This document shows positions 9,140 through 14,725 of a stretch of 14,725 nucleotides of DNA, piece after piece. Both the position numbers and the translations under genes were made by a program. This stretch comes from Isohypsibius dastychi (lineage: Eukaryota > Tardigrada > Eutardigrada > Parachela > Isohypsibiidae): contig JAQIWT010000827.1 of NCBI GenBank assembly GCA_034696485.1, positions 1 to 14,725 of the forward strand. Direction: 5' to 3'. The notes under the pieces are model-generated. The model searched no databases, had not been told where the DNA came from, and saw nothing but the letters and a program-made list of their open reading frames with translations. Within the stretch, counting starts at the first letter, position 1, and each line of letters starts with the position of its first letter.

Positions 9140-10198
9140 TTAGCAGCGACAAAATATGAAGATATCTGCGAAAACAGAGATTGTTATTTCTTGGTGACAT
9201 TCTGATATCTGAGTCCTTATTATGTAATTTACTGGTTTTATTATCTATTGAATAATCTATGAAAAAATCGATGGTTACAATAACAATCTACGCAAATTAT
9301 GAAAGTTCTATTATGAGGCTCCAGGAATTCAATAAATAACATTATTCTAACTTGTCACCAATTAAAGTAGTTTCAGAAATGCTGTCAGTTTCACAGAATC
9401 CTTTGATATGGACACATACCAATAAGGAAATTCTCGGAAATTCTGTTTTGCTGGTATAAACCTCGTTTTGGAAAACTGAAATGATCTCAGGACTTGTGAG
9501 TTCCGACTGTCAAAATACTGTCTGCTGTGACAGCTGGACGTGACAAAAACACATCAGGAACAAACAACCAACCGGTTTTTTCTTACAGGCAGTTTTTTCG
9601 GGGGCACAAGAGTATTCAGTAAAATGTTCAAATTAAATTTCAACAGTTTCAAAATAGTAAGCGTCAATTTAGGAATTTTAAAACGAACTGGTACTAAGGT
9701 AATGTACGAAGGCCCTAAACGGATCCATCTCAAGCTACCTTTGACATTGAAGTCATTGGACACAAGCCAAAACAGAACTTTGCGAGGAAGGTCGACACTT
9801 GAAATTTAAAGAAGGGAACACTACATTATTCGAAAACAGAAAAATCCAAAACAACCGGAAATGCATACATCGTAACCGAAATGCGCTCCATTCATTTCAG
9901 AACTCGAGTCATGAATTTCGGTTCAGGTATCCGACTCAAGAATTAAATGCGCCTTCTTCGATATTACGCAAAAGCGAGAATCAACAAAAACAGAGCATCC
10001 AGAGTGAAAACTAGAAGAAATCTCACCTAAATGATTTTCCAGTTTGTTTTGGTTCTACATCCGATTCGATGGGCCCCCTAGAACATCCTGTCTCTCCTCG
10101 CGATAGATAGTATATTTCCAAAGGGTTTTGTTGTCCCATGAATCAGCAAACAACACACAGAACGAGCTCATCCACAATCATTAAAGTCTAAAAGCAAT
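9140..10198. other. Upstream flank of the glycosyltransferase gene; no gene seen
   Basis: AT-rich sequence with only short, biased open frames on both strands, for example 9540-9809 (+), which starts at GTG and mirrors an equally open minus frame. I see no family motif or paired splice sites. The promoter and any non-coding first exon of the minus-strand gene would lie here but cannot be placed. Confidence 0.4.
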
Positions 10199-10420
10199 TC
10201 AATCCATCTTTTCTTCTTGAATTTCCTTTCGGTGATATTCCCAGACCAGCGCAGTGCACCGAAACAATGCTGTGGAAAATGAATATGTTAACTATTTTCA
10301 AACCCGGAAACCAGGTTGAAAGGAAAAACAGAGAACGAAGCAGAAGCAGTGAAAGAAATGTTGTGTAATACATATTGCAAAAGATTTGATTTCTTCGATA
10401 AGGCGAATCACTCACTCACA
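10199..10420 (-). CDS. Candidate C-terminal two-exon fragment of an unknown protein (weak)
   Basis: A minus-strand open stretch reaching 10420 ends at a strong donor (AACT then GTGAGTGAG). A matching acceptor (TTTTCCACAG) follows after 150 bases, and the next exon is 10269-10199. The junction keeps frame and reads ..SSLYFNSLFRCTALVWEYHRKE.., ending in a charged tail and TGA. The 5' limit of the first exon is not clear; the frame stays open to about 10615, with a possible acceptor (CTGTTAAG) near 10530. I do not recognise the protein. The good donor/acceptor pair and the charged helical C-terminus are the only support, so this could be chance. Confidence 0.22.
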
Positions 10421-11054
10421 GTTGAAGTACAGACTGGAATTCTTAGCACACATATATTGAGTACGATCACGGCATTGTAAATCCCACAAAATCCGATGTT
10501 TGACTTTGAGGAGATCAAATAATCTTAACAGGAGGTCAGGAGCAAATGGAAAATGAGAATTAAGAAAATCGGACTCGGAAGGAAATAGAATCGATTTCAG
10601 GGTTGTAATCGGCAAACTTGATCCTCGCTTGATGGTTGCTTCCGAGCGAGCGGCAGTTTAAAACAGTCGGTGTTTTCCGGCCATTCGGTTGGCTGAGCGG
10701 AGGAGGTGAAAACTGATCAATAATCGACAGTCAAGATCATGGTCGGTGGTGACCATCTTGAAGATGGTCGGTCGGAATGTTAGAAAGGGTCGCTCAGGTG
10801 CTGTTTTTCACGCCTTTCTGAACTGGTTTTTCGCGCCAAATATCTGAGTCAATTTATCTGTTTAAATGATAAAACATGGAATTCGCGCTTGATCCAAAAG
10901 CAACATGAGCAAAAAAGAAGTCCCAAACAAACCAAAATGATACCAGCAATACAGGGAAGCCAAATCAACCAGGGTAAAATGCGAAAAAATATTATTCAAA
11001 GTCACTCCACAAACAATGCCGGAATTCCGGCATTCAAAGCTTTGTTTTGTATAT
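10421..11054. other. Gene-poor spacer with two palindromes
   Basis: Apart from the open stretch continuing from the candidate exon, no gene is supported. GACCATCTT-G-AAGATGGTC is a palindrome at 10751-10769, set in a run of GGTCGG/GGTGG repeats. A perfect 20-base palindrome, AATGCCGGAATTCCGGCATT, sits at 11015-11034, directly followed by the 10-base palindrome CAAAGCTTTG. Confidence 0.45.
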
Positions 11055-11879
11055 ATCGCCAAGTGGCAGAGGGTCTTCCTGTAGCTGTCGAGCAAATTCC
11101 ACTTCCGGTTAGAGTCCTCTGGTTTCAGCCTCCTCTCTTCAACTTCGAGTAACTTCTGGATAACAGCCGACTCTTTTCGCGAATAGGTTCCACCTGTAAA
11201 AAAACATCTTGAAGAAACTCACACAACGTAAACTTGAGTGAATTTTCATTCGAGTCCATGTTGACGAAAGCCATTGATGAAATCATACGAGAAAATGCGG
11301 GATTTACCAGTTGCGTTCATACGCGTCCATGCTCTTGACGTCTTCCAGTTCGTGGAGCAAATTAACACGCTCTTCTTCCATATCCTCCAACTGTGTCTTG
11401 GCGATCTGGGCTTTTCCTAACTGCACTGCCTGTCGACGTATTGCTTGTTTCCCGGGCTTCGGACAACTCTAGAAAAGAATACACATTTACAAACTTTCAA
11501 AATAAATCCAAATTCGACAAATATCACTGAAAAATTCCAGGAAAATAGTGAAGAAAACTTGTTCTTCGTTTAAAAATGATAATGCAATGATGCTGTATAA
11601 AATCAGATTCCTTCGAAAAAAGTCGACTTTTGCAGACATAACTCCTCCGCACGTACGATCAGCGGTAGCAAGCCGAAAATAATTCATTCAAAATAATTCA
11701 TTCAAATCCGACAAATCTTGAAACGCCCAGTAATTAGTAAATAAATCAAGAGACTTACGCATTGGATGAGCGTTCATTTCGTCCTCCATGGCTTTGATCT
11801 TTTCTTCATAATCACGAGTTTTCCTCTCAGCACTCTCCCGCAACAAAACTTCCTCTTCCAGGCGTTTACTCTGTCGAAA
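11055..11879 (-). pseudogene. Broken coiled-coil protein gene (three exon remnants)
   Basis: Three minus-strand exon-like blocks encode heptad-like, Glu/Lys/Arg-rich helix: 11879-11759 (RLEEEVLLRESAERKTRDYE.., donor GTAAGT), 11468-11308 (..AKTQLEDMEEERVNLLHELE.., acceptor TTTTCTAG, donor GTAAAT) and 11193 to about 11055 (..VIQKLLEVEERRLKP.., acceptor TTTTTTACAG). All splice sites look good, but frames do not agree. The first exon enters the second as QLSEAR, whereas the long coiled-coil frame of that exon is shifted by one base; the second-to-third junction again lands in a frame that stops soon. Two frame breaks suggest a decayed gene; sequence errors or missed splicing could also explain it. 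ERM/merlin tails look somewhat similar, but coiled coils match each other by composition, so I give no family. No promoter or N-terminal domain was found upstream. Confidence 0.45.
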
Positions 11880-11921
11880 CTGCCTAAATCAACGGTTGAA
11901 AACGATATAGGGAGATTGCGA

Positions 11922-12245
11922 GACCCCCTACATCGACCCCCTACATACATTTTCCGTAACTTTTTACAATTGAGAATGGCGGAAAATGTTGTGAATGCAA
12001 CTGACCGTGCGAACTTTGCAATTGCATTGGTAACATTTTATCGATACATCAATTCGACTGCAAACAGGCAGTAGGCTGGCCCGCAGCAATGTTGCCAATA
12101 TTGACCAATCAGCGTGCGGAACAAAACATTCAAAGTTTTGTTCCGGAAACACAAGTCCACATTTCAACATTCGTAACATTTGGCAAGGCGGGGTCTGCCC
12201 AGCCAATCACCATTTCTATGTTCCGGAAAATGTATGTAGTAGGTA
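11922..12245. mobile_element. Small inverted-repeat element, MITE-like
   Basis: CTACATACATTTTCCG at 11941-11956 is matched exactly in reverse complement at 12224-12239, enclosing about 300 bases with no gene. Just outside the left arm GACCCCCTACAT occurs twice in tandem (11922-11933 and 11935-11946). Inside lies a strong hairpin: an 11-base stem 12117-12127 / 12135-12145 with a 7-base loop. No clear target-site duplication could be identified, so termini are uncertain. Confidence 0.45.
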
Positions 12246-12346
12246 GAATGTGGCGAATGTCGCAACGCTGCTATTACTTACTTTTGTCAGCGACTTGAAA
12301 ACTATTTGCACGCTCCGTTTTCGTTCAAACACGAAACGGTAGCGGG

Positions 12347-13177
12347 CAGACTTGCCCCGTTTTTTTAACGGGAACAAATAACGGGGCGAATTTCCCGTTT
12401 TTCCGCCCGTTACCGTTTTTACCGTTATTTCAACGGTAACGGGGGCTTTCTGAAACGGGACGGGAACGGGCGGGATTCCGGTCAAAGCGGCGGAAACGGG
12501 TTAAAGTTCCCGTTATTCCCGTTATTCCCGTTATTTTCGTAACTGTCGGCTTATGATTTCTGTAGCCTGTCGTTTTCATAACCTACTCCTACCCTCTCAT
12601 ATCATTTACAATTACATCCGTGGTAGGCATATGAGTAGGCATACAGAGTAGGAGAGCTCATCTCCTCCGCAGTCCGCACATCACACAGTGCGCAATTTCT
12701 CTGCTCTGCTCTTGCTTGGGTCCCTAACATGTTTCAAACATAAATCTTCATATTTCATTCTAGTTCTTCGTGATGTTATCTCCGGAACTGATTACATCAG
12801 AAGATGATGACTCATTACCAATCAGTCTCGCTGCAAACGTCTGACCAAATTAACTCGTCGAATTTTGTTTGACTTGGTTCTTCTAGTTCTTTTGAGAGAG
12901 TTTTTAGCGTGACGGGGTTTATTCTAGGTGCTAGAAAATTCAAACTACCGATGATAACTCTGAAGCCACGCTTTTGCAATCTGAATAAGGATATACTGGT
13001 TTCAAGATTCAACAAGCAAAAAATTATCTGAAACTGAATAAAAATAAATAACGGTAATAACGGGCCCGTTAACGGGAGAAAAAAATATTTAACGGTAACG
13101 GGCGGAAAACGGGAGCGGTGGAAAAATAACGGGCACTAACGGGCGGGAAGGCAAAATAAAAAAACGGGGCAAGTCTG
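12347..13177. mobile_element. Non-autonomous DNA transposon with AACGGG-rich arms, hAT-like suspected
   Basis: The left end 12347-12367 (CAGACTTGCCCCG, seven T, A) is repeated perfectly in reverse complement at 13157-13177. Inside both ends the hexamer AACGGG/CCCGTT is densely repeated, about twenty copies by eye (12356-12535 and 13059-13170), including a 12-base palindrome at 13059-13070. The middle (about 12540-13045) has no long open frame, so the element would need a transposase from elsewhere. A second short inverted match, ACGGTAG at 12336-12342 against 13189-13195, lies outside the perfect repeats, so the true ends may be a little further out. CAG-type ends and clustered subterminal motifs suggest hAT, but the 8-base flanks (GTAGCGGG and TCATGCAC) do not match as a target duplication. 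Confidence 0.65.
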
Positions 13178-13558
13178 TCATGCACACACTACCGTATGTG
13201 AAATAAATGAAATGAACCATTTCAATCAGCGAAGTTTTCTTTAAATAATTATTTCCCGAGAAGTTCTTGATTTCTTGATTCTCTGGTCAGTTTATGAAAA
13301 CTTTACGTGTAATGTGAGGAAAGTAGATGACCGATGACGTAAATGTTCCACGGAGCGGCGTTGAGATTTTCTGAAGCCTTTCCTCAATACAGATCTGACC
13401 ATCAGGTCTATCACTCAGAATATTGAAAATAATGTACCGCAGAAGATAAGAGAGAATTTTCATCACGATGTCATAGAAAGTCAAGAAATTTCAGCTCTGA
13501 CTATTTCCTGTTAAAACACAAACAATGGTTGATTGACTGAGTCCTCAGTCTGATTGAT
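13178..13558. other. Spacer between transposon and esterase pseudogene; no gene seen
   Basis: AT-rich sequence. A minus-strand frame (13484-13287) has an internal ATG and a hydrophobic start, but no family signal or supporting context. There is no trace of the HGGG or GDSAGG parts of the esterase that would be expected upstream of the fragment at 13559. Confidence 0.35.
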
Positions 13559-13986
13559 TTGGAGGGTGTCCTACGGAATTCTGCTGCGTTTGGTGTCCTA
13601 CGGAATACCGTGGAATGCTCGTATTCTAATCCCGGATTCGAGGCCATCCAGAAATACGAATCATTCGAAGCATCTGCTACCAGATCTTTATTCAAATCGG
13701 AATCATTGGCTGGTTTCAGGAAGATGATGATGAATCCATATCTCTGTCCATTGATGGCACGAACGATGAGGAGTCTACCGCAAACCCTGCTTGTTTTATG
13801 TGATTATGACGTTTTGCTGGACGATGGCCTCGCCTCGCTTATGCTCACCGTCTGAAAGCCGATGGAGTACCGACTGAAGTAGCGCGTTTTCCGAGTTACC
13901 ACGGTGCTTTCAGAGACTTCGAGATCATGGACTCCGGTCGCCCGATGATGGATTGCGTGGTCAACTATTTGAAATCTGTTCTCTAA
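13559..13986 (+). pseudogene. AADAC-like: AADAC-like esterase, 3' fragment with frameshift
   Basis: The C-terminal catalytic part of an arylacetamide deacetylase / hormone-sensitive-lipase-type serine hydrolase. Family resemblance starts at about 13712 with NPYLCPLMA, then SLPQTLLVLCDYDVLLDDG, where the Asp of CDYD is the usual triad acid. At 13829-13838 the five bases CTCGC are doubled. This shifts the frame and gives a stop at 13853-13855. Skipping one copy restores the family pattern in the next frame: AYAHRL, then YHGAF with the triad His, and a terminal helix ending LKSVL before TAA at 13984-13986. No nucleophile or oxyanion-hole exon lies upstream, so the copy is both truncated and frameshifted. 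It sits directly before a related gene in the same orientation, which suggests tandem duplication followed by decay. A sequencing error at the five-base repeat is an alternative for the frameshift only. Confidence 0.82.
13565..13606 (+). repeat. Two 15-base direct repeats
   Basis: GGTGTCCTACGGAAT occurs exactly at 13565-13579 and 13592-13606, a period of 27 bases (nine codons, GVLRN twice in the open frame). It lies at the left edge of the esterase fragment, before family similarity begins. Confidence 0.6.
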
Positions 13987-14245
13987 ACAGTCTTCTAAGA
14001 ATTCTCTGTGATAATGGGAACGGTGGTACGGTTTGATATTTGTAAGAAAGACAATCGATTATATCACAATTTACTCTGTCTTGTTCTTCAGTCGGAAAAT
14101 CGCCTGGGGACGGTAGTGTGTTCTTGCTCCCTGGGGCTTTTGTGACTTTTCATTTTGTCATGAGTCTGGAAATAAATCTGCAACCTGCAGTCGGAATTTC
14201 TGTTTTGTTTCGGTTTTATTTGTCGAGTATTTATTTCAAGTCGTC
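13987..14245. promoter_or_regulatory. Spacer between the esterase copies with a polyadenylation motif
   Basis: An AATAAA lies at 14171-14176, about 185 bases after the stop of the broken copy and 70 bases before the ATG of the next. The promoter of the downstream gene must be within this short stretch or overlap the pseudogene; no core promoter element could be identified. Confidence 0.35.
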
Positions 14246-14725
14246 ATGGAAGTGTGCTTTGAGTACTTGAAAAACACCGGAAACAAAGTTCGTGAAGTTT
14301 TGGGTCCTGCTCGTGACTTCGTTTCGACGGACCAGTTCGTGAAGGCTGCCGTAATCGGAAGTTGTGTAACAGTCATCGGTGGAATCGTAATTGTCAAACA
14401 TTTTTATACATCTGTACTAGATGGGTTGTATCCAGAAGATTGGTGGGCAGTTCGGAAGATATTCGCCCGAAATCAGTGGTATGGAATTCTGGTAAGCAGG
14501 GGTTACCATTTCGTGTGGCAGACATCGTGGTCATACAATCATCGTCACATTCCGTCATAGGCTAAATATGGATCTAAGTTCGGTTTCGGCCGGCCGTTAC
14601 AAATAAATCGGCGTCTTCGTGACAAGAACAACAATTCGAAATGGGAAGATCCGGACATTGTCTCGGAGCACTTGACCTTTGATGGCGTTTCCGTTGTTCT
14701 TTATCGAAAAGTCAACTGGTTCCAT
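14246..14725 (+). CDS. AADAC-like: AADAC-like membrane serine hydrolase, 5' part (runs off window)
   Basis: Exon 1 is 14246-14491 (82 codons, donor GTAAGC), followed by a 69-base intron ending CATAG and exon 2 from 14561 to the window end, phase 0, giving 137 aa so far. A membrane helix at about residues 34-54 (AAVIGSCVTVIGGIVIVKHF) would anchor the protein in the endoplasmic reticulum with the hydrolase in the lumen, as in AADAC. The following LDGLYPEDWWAVRKIF block corresponds to the family's region after the anchor, and EHLTFDGVSVVLYRK matches the conserved strand just before the HGGG oxyanion motif. HGGG, the GDSAGG nucleophile and the triad Asp/His lie beyond the window. The broken fragment directly upstream belongs to the same family. 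Expected role is hydrolysis of lipid or xenobiotic esters; the substrate cannot be told. Confidence 0.8.

Noticed and set aside
10199-11193. Assigning the minus-strand remnants to MIC19/CHCHD3 or to an ERM/merlin protein
   Set aside because: The coiled-coil stretches fit both loosely, but the C-terminal Cys spacing does not give twin Cx9C motifs and no FERM domain is seen, so the match is not better than composition.
11766-12074. 102-codon plus-strand open frame
   Set aside because: It is antisense to the better-supported coiled-coil exon at 11759-11879 and runs into the inverted-repeat element.
12339-13185. 8-base target-site duplication for the AACGGG transposon
   Set aside because: The two immediate 8-base flanks, GTAGCGGG and TCATGCAC, do not match.
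13287-13484. Small secreted-peptide gene on the minus strand
   Set aside because: The only evidence is a hydrophobic start after an internal ATG; there is no homology, cleavage pattern or context.
1-14725. tRNA, rRNA, CRISPR arrays, operons or viral genes
   Set aside because: I saw no cloverleaf with tRNA boxes, no rRNA-like block, no spaced direct-repeat array and no bacterial or viral gene. I had no covariance-model search, so a divergent small RNA could be missed.

Overview
The window looks like nuclear DNA of an invertebrate animal. Its genes are multi-exon with short GT..AG introns (about 50-560 bases), and they encode animal-specific proteins: peptide GPCRs, a Golgi glycosyltransferase and an arylacetamide-deacetylase-type esterase. 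There is no sign of bacterial or viral organisation. A tandem TRH-receptor-like pair, compact introns and moderate GC would suit a small ecdysozoan such as a tardigrade, but that is inference; the sequence does not fix the phylum.

Layout. 1-150 is an AT-rich degenerate repeat, followed by about 0.9 kb without a supportable gene. 1095-2883 (+) and 4178-5694 (+) are two tandem five-exon class A GPCR genes of the thyrotropin-releasing-hormone-receptor type. They share identical intron positions and phases. The 1.3 kb between them contains an old, diverged internal duplication. 6260-9139 (-) is a complete eight-exon beta-1,4-galactosyltransferase-family gene, convergent with receptor copy 2. It contains a 19-base microexon, and a Leu at the donor-selecting position suggests UDP-GalNAc rather than UDP-Gal use. 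9140-11050 is gene-poor, with one weak two-exon minus-strand candidate (10199-10420). 11055-11879 (-) has remnants of a coiled-coil protein gene whose exons do not join in one frame. 11922-13177 is mobile-element territory: a roughly 0.3 kb inverted-repeat element and a 0.83 kb element with perfect 21-base terminal inverted repeats and AACGGG-rich arms. 13559-13986 (+) is the 3' end of an AADAC-like esterase broken by a 5-base tandem duplication. 14246-14725 (+) is the 5' end of a related, apparently intact copy that runs off the window.

The genes do not form one pathway. The common theme is local tandem duplication followed by different fates: the receptor pair is kept under strong purifying selection and carries a sharply bounded 251-base patch that looks like gene conversion, while the esterase pair shows one decayed member beside one apparently functional member.
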